From: Gonapodya prolifera JEL478
Taxonomy: Eukaryota > Monoblepharomycota > Monoblepharidomycetes > Monoblepharidales > Gonapodyaceae
Length of the DNA stretch: 64,000 nt
Assembly (NCBI GenBank): GCA_001574975.1
Contig: KQ965867.1
Location: 47,707 to 111,706, forward strand
Direction: 5' to 3'
Within the stretch, counting starts at the first letter, position 1; every line of letters starts with the position of its first letter. This document shows, one piece after another, positions 21,690-31,853 of the stretch. The notes beneath the pieces are model-generated. The model was not told where the DNA came from, searched no databases, and saw only the letters and a list, made by a program, of their open reading frames with translations. A program made the position numbers and the translations under genes.

Positions 21690-22145
21690 CAGCACTGCTC
21701 CACCGACACCAACGCCACCTCCGCCACCCGCGCCTCCGCCACCCCCACCAGGCTCCACCGCCTTCACAAAACAGGCCAATACCAACACACATGTGTGTAC
21801 AAAGTGCTCAACAACGCCTTCGCCGTAGTCCACGACACATGGTTCGCCAAGTTCCAGTTCCGCTTCTGCAGGAACAAGATCAAGAACGACGGGGACTGCT
21901 AAATATCTGGAACGCGCTCCATAACCACGGGTCTTACGGTGAGGTTTCGTCGTCCGAGTGCAAACCAGGAAAATGGAGACTTTTGGGTCGCGAGAGGTGC
22001 GTGTATGGGACCAATAATGGGACTACAAAGGCCGTGGCTATCGCAGTCTGTAAGGAGGCGATTGAGGGGTATGGGTTTCAGTCAAAAGAGAAGTCTTGTA
22101 GTGGTTATGGAAAGACGGAGTGCGATCGAGGACGGGAGGTAGCTC
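21690..22145 (+). pseudogene. Possible decayed secreted Cys-rich or Pro-rich gene
   Basis: Three neighbouring frames each look protein-like for part of the stretch: a run of Pro and Thr (about 21692-21790), then AVVHDTWFAKFQFRFCRNKIKNDGDC ending in a stop at about 21900, then LNIWNALHNH followed by a Cys-containing region (ECKPGKW, RERCVYGTNNGTT, KSCSGYGKTECDRG). The parts would read as one protein if a small frameshift near 21900 is allowed. No family recognised. It could be a decayed secreted protein gene or chance; no clear start or splice sites. Confidence 0.3.
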
Positions 22146-22352
22146 CGGTCTTGCAGCGCATGCAAGGGGGGAGGTGTCGTGTGGGCAAGTGCGCGAGTGG
22201 GAAGGAAAGACGGAGAATCACGTCCGACAGTAGACGAGAGTGTGGGAAGGCGCGTGACCGAAACCGAATATTCAATCCAAAATTTTCATTCGTGAATACA
22301 GTCATTGTCTTGAAGCCACGGCCGCTTTCCGCCTTGTCATATCGAGCACATT

Positions 22353-23953
22353 TCATTTCGCCGCCACGGCCCGCTTCGCCACCTGCAGCGGCACGACCGT
22401 GACGGGACGTTTCGTTACGTCGTCGGAGAGGTGTGTTCCGCTTGGAGGTGCGAGGAATTTCTGGATCGCCTGGGGTGTTACGTAGGTTGAGGAGAGGGGA
22501 ACGTTTGTGATGGTCCGGCGAGGATTGCATGAGTGAGCACAAGTGAATGTAGAAAAGACGTCCGGGGTGAGACGGACGACGGACGTTACGTCAACTAATA
22601 AATCATGAAATGGGCGTCGACCACATACCCGCTCAGCCGGCAAGCACTTCCCAAACGCCTCCAGCAACAAGGTCTCCTTATTCACGGCCCCGCTCCAATC
22701 CGCATCCGAGACTCTTCCATCATGGTCCTCGTCGAGCTTCTTGAGCGCAATCTCCACAAGCTCCTTGACCCCGTCCTCGTCCTCGTCGACGGCGCGCACG
22801 AGCGAGTTCTTGAGCATTTGGTACATCTCATCTTTGGAGATGAAGCGGTCGCCGTTGAGGTCGTAGACGCGGAAGCAGACTGGGTGGGGGTGGGCGAGGA
22901 AGGGGTTGATGACAGTTGCGGGATGTCGAGACGTGGATGACCGAGAGTAAAGCATCGCCGTGGGTTGAATGGAACGGGGTCGAGTCGTGGATGGACGAAA
23001 GGGTACGTCGTTGACTCACATTTGACCTTCTCCTCGAACTTTCCCTTGAGGAACAAGGACATGCCACGTATAAACTCCTCAAAGTTGACGTAGTTGTCGG
23101 TGTCGGCATCGAAGCATCTGAATACTGGCGGGCGACACCGGGGAGAGGAGAATGGTGTTGGTTGAGAGAGTGGTAGATGATGCCATGGAACACGACGGTG
23201 CCTCTGACTTCCCCGCCAGTGGTTACATCCAGCAGTCGGCGATCAATATCCCAGTAAAAGCAGACAGTCTTCGGCTCCCTCCCGTCTCAACCGGTTCCTT
23301 CAGAAATCTCGAAATCTCCTGATCCACCCCAGCACCACTCCTGCCAAAACCCCACCCTCCCACCTCAAATCTCCTACACATACCTCGGTCCATCAACAAC
23401 GAGTCATCAATCTCGAACGCGTCCGCGAGCATGTCGCGGAACCTCGTCCGGTCGACCTTCTCCAACCAGAAGCTTCCTCCCGGAGCGTTCCCTGCGGAGG
23501 GTGCCGAGGAGACGGACGTGCCGGAGGAGGTAGAGACAAGGCGTTGGTATTGGCGGACGAGCGATTCGAGGTCTTGGCGGGAGACTAGAGAGGGAGGGTG
23601 TGAGATCAATCCGCTTCTTCCCGCTCTACCACGTCTCCTCGACCTTGCCGACCCCAAGACCTGCTTTACACCACGTCTGACTCAGCCGATCGCCCCAACG
23701 TGCTCCTTCCTTCCCCACTTGCCGGGTATCAGCTCGATCGAAGTGTGATTCCCTCTCTTCCCCCATGCCCTCCTAACCCCTCCACACTACCGCCAGGAAG
23801 ACACACACAGTAAGTGACTCTACACATCTCGTCCCAATTGAACACGTTTCCCTTCGCTGCTCCGGCACCTGTGGGCGGAACGACGAATCCGCCGAGTACG
23901 GCGACGGGCGCAGCGGGCGCGGGCGTGGGCGAGGCGGCAGAGGGACGCGACAT
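22353..23953 (-). CDS. Calaxin (EFCAB1/ODAD5-like), flagellar outer-dynein-arm calcium sensor
   Basis: Five exons on the minus strand (23953-23824, 23584-23384, 23124-23020, 22879-22629, 22469-22353) join in phase to 267 residues. After an Ala/Pro-rich N-terminus, residues about 45-240 follow calaxin closely: MDRVFRCFDADTDNYVNFEE, MSLFLKGKFEEKVK, CFRVYDLNGDRFISKDEM, MLKNSL, VKELVEIALKKLDEDHDGR and ETLLLEAFGKCLP. Three EF-hand loops start at D116, D152 and D195; the third ends in Asp where Glu is usual. Calaxin binds the outer-arm dynein of motile cilia and adjusts bending to calcium. Its presence implies motile flagella, that is, zoospores. The short C-terminal exon has no known counterpart; its acceptor could be 9 bp further in without changing frame. 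Confidence 0.93.
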
Positions 23954-24059
23954 GGACAAGAGATCGATGCGGGGATAGACGCGGGGATCGATGGGAGGAT
24001 GGCGAGCGCGGGATTAGAGAGAAGTGGGACTTTGGTCGGCAATTCTATTATCCGCTGCA

Positions 24060-25520
24060 CTGAGATTCAACCTGATGCTAAGATGTGAGCGCCTTCGAAG
24101 TTTGCGACGATACATTCAATGTACTCACATCAATGGCCAGGTGTAGGTAACGACATTGTGGCACTATGTTTCGAATCTCCTCCTCAAACTCAACATCGGG
24201 AACTCCACCATCTGGTGTACGAAAACGTTTGTTTCAGCACCTTTATCGCCACATCCAACGCGGAACTCACAGGTGAGGTTCATCGTCGTCAGATTGGGTA
24301 AGTGTGCTGATGCAATCGCAACTTCGCACCAGCGGCACCGATTTTCATTCCCTGTTGAGGAGCATTCGACATCAGATCCAGTCATATCTGCTCTTCAGAC
24401 TCACAAACTGATCGCACAGCTGAGGTCCAGGGTTGTGAGATTGGTGCATTGTGTGTGATAACGGAGTTGCACCAGCGGGGCCTATTCCATTGGCTGCCGC
24501 GGGGGTGCTGCAGTAGGTGAACATTATTTGTCTTGAGGAATATGAACTCACAGTGGAGGTGCAGGGCTGTGAGGTTTGTGAATCACTGCAGCGTTCCTGC
24601 AAGTTCTTTTGTGCCGCCAGGGCCAATTTCGTTACCTATTGCGGAGGTTACAAGGTCCACAATTCATAGTAAGAAGAAAAACAACTCACTGCTGAGATTC
24701 AGCTCTCTAAATTTTTTATCGTACAGCTGAGGTCCAAGGTTTGGAGATGGATCCATTGTGGCAACGAATTTGAAAGGTCCTGTGCACCAGCGGGGCCTAT
24801 TTTATTGACTATCAGGGAGAAGTTGACGATGCTATCTCCATTGACAATGCTCATTTTTCTCACAGCCGAGGTAAAGATTTGTGAAAAATGTGTGTTGTGA
24901 CAGCGCAGTCGCGCCTGTTGCGCCAGCAGAGCCAATCTCATTATCTTTAAGGGACATGTCACATGTTCATCTCCGCAAGTGCATGGTGTTCCTTCTTCTA
25001 ACAAGACAGTCTCACCAGCCAAGTTGAGGGTTGTAAGATATCGGAGCTTTGACAATGCATTTAGAACAATCTTCACGCCAGTGGGCCAATGCCATTATCT
25101 GCTACGGAGGATATGAAGTCACTTCATGGTATCAATCCTGTCAACGAAGACAAACTTGCTGGCTAGGATTAATGTTGATAATGTTGGACTTGTAACAACG
25201 TGTTTATGATGTCAATCGCGCCAGTGTTGCCGATTCTGTTCCCTGTCAGAGATGAGTAGATATCAGTGTAGTCATATTGTTCCCATTAGATATGACCACT
25301 TCACCACCCATGTTCAGGGAGGTGAGATGAGGGAAAGGAGGTTGGCCCATCAGGTAAAATATTATTGCCTGTGAGCAAGAGTTCATGTCAGCGCACGAAA
25401 CATCTATCCACAAGGATGACTCCTGTACTAGTCACTGGCAAGCTTCAGAGTTGCGAGGTTCGTACACTTTGACAACGCAGTTACAACAAACTTTGTGATA
25501 CCAAAGCCAATTTCACCGAA
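24060..25520 (-). pseudogene. Decayed LRR gene with one repeat per exon
   Basis: On the minus strand, about eight blocks of roughly 85 bp each carry one ribonuclease-inhibitor-type leucine-rich repeat (NxIGPAGAxxLSxxL...LTTLDLSC), separated by about 60-bp intervals with GT and AG ends. Clear units: NKIGPAGAQDLSNSL with LQTLDLS, NEIGSAGATGATALS, NRIGNTGAIDIINTLL and ALSKCTNLATLKLA. Several units need one-base frame changes inside the exon, and one has TGA where another unit has Trp. Exon-per-repeat structure is typical of NLRC3/RNH1-like LRR proteins. With this many lesions it is unlikely to be translated. Ends are approximate. Confidence 0.75.
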
Positions 25521-25717
25521 AACAAAAGAAAAGAGAAGGCCATATGCCGATCAGGACTTCGAAGGATAGAACTCCAAATAATTGCACACCCGAGCTAGCA
25601 ACTTCACCGTAGAACTCCATCGATAGTGTGCATTTTTGCTAATGTGAGCCGACTGCAAATCTTCGGTGCCGCCATCCCATTCGCTTCACCGTAGTTGCAC
25701 GTCAAGTAACACCACAC

Positions 25718-26156
25718 ATGAGTCGCTTCGTCGCGCTGGCTATCGCCCCAGCGGTTCAGAGGACCACACTTGTCAATATGGAACTTTCTGGTCGACTGTG
25801 CACCGGGTTCGAGATCAAAGTCTCTGAACTGTCTTTATTGACGTACTACCGGCAGGAGATACGCAGATTGGAGCTACTCTCCAAATTGAATCCGGAGTGT
25901 TGACCATCCTGTGGCCGCGCGATAGAATGTATGCGTCATTCAACGGGCCTCTGGGGCAACTAGTTACTACCGCGGCAAGCTCGTTGAACGACGTGTTTCT
26001 AAAGCTTTCCAACCTGGCCAATAAAGTTGCTGACCAAGTGACGGCATCAACGGGCCTACTTGCCGCTACCTCTAGAAAGGTCATTCGCGACGCAGTCGCT
26101 GAAATCTTGATTGAAGGGTACAACTATATTGTAAAAATGATGGTGAGTAGCGACTG
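25718..26156 (+). CDS. Hypothetical protein, possibly frameshifted
   Basis: Two protein-like segments: from the ATG at 25718 (MSRFVALAIAPAVQRTTLV to about 25830), and a second frame from about 25850 to the stop at 26157 (IGATLQIESGVLTILWPRD, then a helical region with SLNDVFLKLSNLANKVADQV). Joining them needs a frame change or an unidentified intron near 25840. No family recognised. It lies between the decayed LRR gene and the TatD gene. Confidence 0.3.
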
Positions 26157-26157
26157 A

Positions 26158-26463
26158 GTCTGTGACTACCATCAGGACGCCCTTTCTGACCCGTATCTCT
26201 AACCCGAAACCAGAACCGAAACGAGAACATAAATCAAAACGAGCACACTTTAAACTTGGGCGCTTGATCATACGCTATCGTTGGAATTGATTGATGATTA
26301 TGTCGGAATATGATATTTGGTTTGGCGTCGTAACTCGCTGTTTATGATACTATGCGTTCGATCACCAATGCCCCAAGCTAGAATACAATAACACCCAGAA
26401 ACCAAGTCGCCTCCATACTGTGATATCCCTCGTCCCAACATACCAAGCCTCCTCCACGTCGAC
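26158..26463. other. No gene seen
   Basis: About 300 bp of AT-richer sequence between the hypothetical gene and the 3' end of the TatD-family gene. No open frame of note. Confidence 0.5.
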
Positions 26464-27906
26464 TCATCGAACAATTCCAGGAAACGCCTTCAGCGAGTTC
26501 TCCCACGCGGCAGTGTACACGTCCTCAACGTTGAGTCCCTTCTCCTTTGCAATCCGCTCAGCGATGAACGGAAGAAGCCCCGAGTGGTTCACGCGTTGCC
26601 GGTGTGGTTCAGGGGCGATATCTGGTCCACGTCCCCGAGAAAGCACGTGAGCTCAAGAAGCTTTGCTCACCGACAAAAAGGACACAGCCATCACACTTAC
26701 ACGGCGCGACACTCTCCAACAAAATCTTCTCCACGGGCAAGTACCTCGCCAACTCGCGCACACCATCCGCCTCCGTCACCCCAAACGTCACGAACCCCGA
26801 CACCCCAAAGTACGCCTCGGGTACCACGTCAAGAATGTCCCGCGCTGACTCGACCGAGCCAGTGTAGTTGTGCACTACCACACGAGGCGGCCGAGCTTGG
26901 CGAGCAGACTTGAGGATGCCGAGGACGTCGGCGTCCCCGCCGCGTGAGTGCACGACGAGCGTCTTCCCGTGCCGCGCGGCCATGTCGACTTGGCTCTCGA
27001 ATACGGTCCGTTGCAAGAACCGCGTGGCCTTTTCCAACTTCACGTCGTCCACGTAGTTCAGTCCTGCCTCGCCCACGCCCACACAGTCCGGTGCTTTAAC
27101 GAGCTCTTCCAGGCGTGCGTGCACGGCGTCGGTGTACTTGTGTGCTGCGAGGGGGTGGCACCCGTAAACGGTTGATATCCGGGGCGAGAATTGCGTTATG
27201 TGGGTGTTGAGGTCGTATGCGGACGGGTCGGAGGCAATGTTGATAAAGTATTGGACACGAGGTGCTGCAGCATGTTTTACTTGAGGGTGGTTGTGGCGGA
27301 AGGAGGGCCACGTCGTCGATGGGACGAGGTGTCGAGGAACAAGGACAAACATTACATCCCATTCGTAACGCGCCCGCCAAACGACATCGCTTAAAATCTT
27401 GAAATTCCCTCAGAATTCAAGAAAGACTCACGCTCGTTATGCTTATACGACGCCAACAGCGACATCCACGCGACTTCCGACACCGGCAACCGTTTCCGAT
27501 AAAACACCTCCGCCAAGTGCGTATGCGTGTCCACGATCGGCGCCGGACCTCCACTGCCTACTCCTGCAGTCGACCCTCCACCGCCTGTTTCGGATGTCGC
27601 AGGGGGGGAGGTGAGGTGTTCGGTGTGGGGGGAGATCTCGTCACCGACCCGAGAGGCTTCGGAGGCAAGGGCAGGATTGGATTCGAGGAATTGACGCGTG
27701 GGGTGGATGATGGGCAGAGAGCCCAGGTCGGATGGGTGATGATGGTCCTCCGTGAAGTCGAGCTCCGGGTGATCCGCGAGGACTGTCGCGGGATATGCGG
27801 GATGTGCGGATTCGGGTGCAGCCGCGGCCGGGTGCGAGAAATGGCGGCTGACGATGGGCGATGGAGCGGGAAGGCGACGGGCGGCACGGAGGAGAGGTCC
27901 GAACAT
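26464..27906 (-). CDS. TatD-family metal-dependent hydrolase with a lost Asp ligand
   Basis: Three exons (27906-27432, 27279-26701, 26621-26464) join in phase to 403 residues. The first about 125 residues form an extension rich in Ala, Arg and Pro, with a mitochondrion-like start (MFGPLLRAARRLPAPSP). The TatD barrel follows: PIVDTHTHL (metal HxH), TVYGCHPLAAHK, VGVGEAGLNY (metal Glu), TLVVHSRGG, RVVVHNYTGS and APYIAPEPHRQR. In TatD nucleases the motif before the last block is ETDAP, whose Asp is a catalytic metal ligand; here it reads ESVAP, Val for Asp, a single-base difference. The Asp of GLD is also Asn. TatD proteins are 3'-5' exonucleases or deoxyribonucleases; this one may be inactive or altered. 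The first intron (152 bp) is longer than its neighbours. Confidence 0.87.
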
Positions 27907-28038
27907 TGCGTGTCGCGGTGCCAAGTTCCCTCGGGAACGTGAGTTACTGTGACAGGAAACACCTCATGCGTCACGACCTCAGCTCCGTAAAAATGGATTT
28001 TCGAGCCGCGGCTTTCGGCAAGGACATGTGAGTTCTAG

Positions 28039-28776
28039 TTACAGGTTCTTTTTAATCGCAGCTTCGAGCGCCCCAGCGTTCGCGCCGATGATTTCGGCGA
28101 CTTTCTCGCCGTTCTTGTACAGCTGGAACGTGGGCATGGCCTATACATAGCAGAACATCAATAAACCACGGCAAACGATTCACTACGCGACGTTCAAACA
28201 GGGGACGGCACTCACGCTGATCCCGTACTCGGCAGCAATCTCCACGGCCTCGTCCACATCCACTTTCACGAACCGAGCGTCCGTGTAGGTTCCCGCAAAC
28301 TGTGAGAATTTAGGGGCGATGGCTTTGCAGGGGCCGCACCAGGCTGGCGGTTTTGGCGGTGCGAGGTGTGGAAGGTTGAAGAACCGGGAGAAAGTCAAAT
28401 TGACAGGCAGAAACGAATCGAGTGAACAGGCGAAGTTCAAGGGCGTTAGATCACCGATGTATAAGTGACTCGGAACGTGCTAGCGGACGGACATACCTGC
28501 CCAGAAGTCCACAACAGTGAGTTTGTCCCCGCCCACGATTTCCTGGAACTCATTCAGCTCGCCGACGTGCTTAATACCCGCGTCCGCCGCGAGTGTAGTA
28601 CGAGATGTGTGGAACGAGCATGATGGGGCAAGTGCGGCAAGAGTGCGGGTGGACGTGGGTTTGCAAACGATGGAAAACTGACGAGCGGGAGAGGGAGAAG
28701 GGAAGCGGGGGATGAAGGCGGGAGAGAGCGGGGTGCGAAGAGCGGCGATGCGGGAGACGGCGGTGCGTGATGCCAT
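28039..28776 (-). CDS. Mitochondrial thioredoxin
   Basis: Three exons (28776-28497, 28343-28216, 28140-28039) join in phase to 169 residues. The first about 60 residues are rich in Arg, Ser, Ala and Pro with few acidic residues, a typical mitochondrial presequence. The thioredoxin fold follows: [19 protein letters not shown] with redox Cys96 and Cys99, [18 protein letters not shown], then the cis-Pro segment [20 protein letters not shown]. It reduces protein disulfides, here probably in the matrix with thioredoxin reductase or peroxiredoxin partners. It is transcribed away from the F-box relic at 28921, with about 145 bp between the starts. Confidence 0.95.
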
Positions 28777-28920
28777 TACGTGATGGAGTGGTGGAAGCGG
28801 GTGGGGACTTTAGTCGTGGTGGCCGAAATCCGTGGAACTTTTGGGTGATGGAAAAGAGGGCGAGAGGAATGGCGGATGATGGAGAAAACAAGGGACGAGA
28901 TTCGATTCCACTGAGTTGTA

Positions 28921-29990
28921 ATGATGGCTCGATCTGTGAGTGGTGATGCGATTGGCTGCTCGGCCATTTATGGACATAACTTTCTCCACCTTGGGCGTGA
29001 CGGGAAAGCAACCCCCGCCATACTGCGCCTATCACTTGAAACCGTGATGCGCATCATTTCGTTTCTTCCTTTTGTGTCCCTCCTGCGGTTCGAGGCGACG
29101 TGTAAGGCTGCACGCGATGTGGGGCATCGCATGTCGGCCGAAAGCGACAGAGCTCTCTGCAAGTTCCCGATAACCTGCAAAGCGGAACAAATCAAGCAGT
29201 GGACGAGAGACGTTGTCCTTCAGGGTGGAGACCAGCTAAGAGGCCGGATACGGCAACTGGCCTGGGAATATTTCAAAACATACATCAATTGGACCACGGG
29301 CTAATTGATGTGGACGAAATCGTTCAGAGTGTACTGCCAAAAAGCGAAGTTTGGTACCTGGGTCGCAACAACAAAAGCCCTCCTTGGAGGAGGGCTTTCT
29401 TAGCTTTCTTCGACGGAAATGCGCTGCTCGAACGGCTTATTCCAGCGACGTTGGCGGTCATGTACACATTTGGTAATCGAGTTCGGCAGAGGAGGTGTTA
29501 CGCGGGCCCCTCAGTGCCTGTCAAGTCTGGATTGCAAACATTTGCAACAACAGTGGCAGAAACGATCTACATTTGGGACCGGAAGCGATTTCCTCAGTGG
29601 TTGGGTGAACTCATCTGGCAAGCGAAGTAGGACCCACTTGATCTACTCAGAGATCCCACCGGTATTCGGCTTGAAACGCCACTGAATTCTGTTTTCTTCC
29701 AAAAGTATCAAGTCTCCACGATACTTGGTACTCAGATTACACGTCCTTTGATCCCCACTCAAGAAACTGTCATTTATTCGACACCTGAAGGTTGGCGAAC
29801 TTCGTGTGACACGGAGAGCCCTGGTGAGGATGACTATAGTGAGGATGGTTTGGTGCGGAAAATTTGGATGGGGAGTTTTGAGACGATGACATTGACCTTA
29901 TCGCGAGAAACACACTCGTCTATGGGTGGCGACCCTGGTCAGATCCCCTCTATGCTAACGGTGGACACATACGCGGGCGCGGAGTTGTGA
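28921..29990 (+). pseudogene. F-box-type gene with a frameshift and a nonsense codon
   Basis: From the ATG at 28921 an F-box-like segment is seen (LSLETVMRIISFLPFVSLLRFEATCKAA). Near 29270 the frame must change by one base to continue as HQLDHGLIDVDEIVQSVLP. That frame runs on to TAG at 29628-29630, and the same frame continues as coding-like sequence to 29990 (DPLDLLRDPTGIRLETPL, later ending TYAGAEL). A second, more decayed copy follows at 30566 and supports the reading, because it matches the shifted frame (FLKWLVDTL against FPQWLGELI). Without the two lesions the product would be about 350 residues. Confidence 0.68.
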
Positions 29991-30565
29991 CCGGATGACC
30001 TTGTGTTTATTCCAAAGTGGTTGAAAGAGTCGTCCATTTGAGACGAGGTCAACAGAAGGGCACGGAAGATGAGCAAGTCGCTAATAATGCAGGAGGATTT
30101 TGGTATGCACGGTCTGTAGGACTGCTGATAAACAATCAATGTGATGTACATAATAGTTCAGGGTCGGTAACAAATCCCTCTGCATTCTCTTGAAGCAGTC
30201 ACGGTAATGGAATATGAACTTGACCCTCCTTTTAAGCTCGCAAACCCCTTCACCTACCTCACGGGGTTTGCTACAGCGTACGCTATCGTTTCCAATGCTA
30301 GTGTTAAATCACGGCAGAACTCCAGAGCGGACTGTGGAGTACCCGTACTCGGCAGTCCAGGTGGTGCGATAGAGGAAGGTGTAGATAGATGTGTAAGATG
30401 TACAAGTCAGCCCACTGAATACTACAATGGGCTGAGCCCTCAGGTATAACTACACCACAGGACGATTTCACAAGGTGCACCGAGTCTGAGGAAACATCGA
30501 AGCACTAGAGGATGGCTCATCTCCGGAAAGCGAGACACACGAATCTCACCCACTGATCTCCGCCG
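29991..30565. other. No gene seen
   Basis: A spacer of about 575 bp between the two F-box-type relics, with no protein-like frame or RNA gene that I recognise. Confidence 0.45.
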
Positions 30566-31254
30566 ATGGCGCCAATCGTGAGTGGCAGTGCGATCGGCAA
30601 TACGTTGTTTCCACTCATTCAAAATTTCTCGAAGGACAAGCAGCACGCTCCATCTCCTACTTGCCGCTCGAAACCATCCTGCGCATCATATCGTTTGCGA
30701 TGGAGATGCGCTTCTCAACTCGCTTATTCCCTCTACTTGGGCTGCCATGTACATGTTTGGCACTTGTGCGAAACAGAGTGTGGTGGAGCGGTAGGTTAGA
30801 TCACATTTGCGGAAACCGTGGAAGAAAACGTCTTCATCACGGACACGCACCACTTTCTGAAATGGCTGGTTGACACGCTTTGAAGCACGAATGTTGGAGA
30901 CGGTAAAGTTAATCTCGAGAATTTCCACAATTGGACTCTTTTTCGGACGTAAAATTTCTCTGTAATGAACTTGGCAGTGCCTGGGGACGTCACTGGGTAG
31001 AGAGAACATCTGCCATAGAAGGCGATACGTCATTTCTGTCCTCAGAAGATGAAGAGGACATGTATTGCGAGTCTTCAGCGTCAGAATCAGAAAGTGAACA
31101 GGACGATGGGGCTGGCCCGTCCGAAGACGATCAAGAATTTCGGGACGTGGATATGAACTTGATTGCACGCGGTGCGCTTATTTATGGGTGGATACCGCCG
31201 AAACCAGATGTCTCGAGACGTCGTTTGATGTTCTTCGGACCCCGAGTACCATGA
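30566..31254 (+). pseudogene. Second decayed F-box-type copy with internal deletion
   Basis: The start (APIVSGSAIGN) resembles the start of the copy at 28921. The F-box begins (YLPLETILRIISF) and is followed at once by sequence that in the other copy lies about 120 residues later (DGDALLNSLIPSTWAAMYMF against DGNALLERLIPATLAVMYTF), so the middle is deleted. Frame changes occur near 30790, then ETVEENVFITDTHHFLKWL precedes a stop. The remaining open frame (30931-31254) encodes an acidic Glu/Ser-rich tail. Confidence 0.65.
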
Positions 31255-31539
31255 TAGCTGTTGCAGTCGAGGTCAATATGGGAGGAAGTGAAGCAACGGG
31301 CGTAGAGTATGGACGAGGAAGCGGGGTTGGAGGAGTCACGCAAGGGGAATGGATATGTGGGAGACGAAGACGGCGATGACTATGACAGTGATGAGAGTGC
31401 TGAGAATGATGACTCCAAAGAAAACACCGATGATGACACCGATGCTTGAAAGTACTATTCAAACAATGACAAAACATGCTCCCTTCTCTACCAAGTATGT
31501 CCACGTCAACTACAGGCTCGCCAGAGCTAGCGCTCGCCG

Positions 31540-31700
31540 AGTTCCTCCTGAGCTCCAACCCGGCGTGTCGAGAAGTGTGCTCCTTCCGGGTTTTCTCGTG
31601 AGTAAAACAAATCGCGAAGGTTTGATCCTGGTCCCGTAACCCGATGTTGACCTCGAGGACGCCGTGGGGTCTCTCAATGTCGAGGCGTATTGATTTATGC
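31540..31700 (-). pseudogene. Stray copy of the last exon of the neighbouring dioxygenase
   Basis: The minus strand here reads ERPHGVLEVNIG, then FAICFTHEKTRKEHTSRHAG. This is homologous to the final exon of the 2-oxoglutarate dioxygenase next door (ENPHGVLKVHNG, then WFTYDKNRKEYTSLDAPG). Good splice sites and the 2OG-binding Arg spacing are not preserved, and the frame breaks relative to the parent. It lies 150-430 bp beyond the parental stop, as expected from a partial tandem duplication. Confidence 0.65.
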
Positions 31701-31853
31701 TGGCTCGACCTTGCGTTGAGTGGGCAATGATAATCATGTCGCCGAAGATATTTAGTACTTATTAACGAGTAAAACAATACACTCTCTTGTTCCAAATTTT
31801 CTGCGGGTACAACACTACAACTGGTTCCTGCCCAATAAAGAAGACGTTCCTCT

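Noticed and set aside
26868-27942. Plus-strand frames opposite the TatD gene
   Set aside because: The minus strand carries the recognisable TatD motifs with in-phase introns; the plus frames are shadows.
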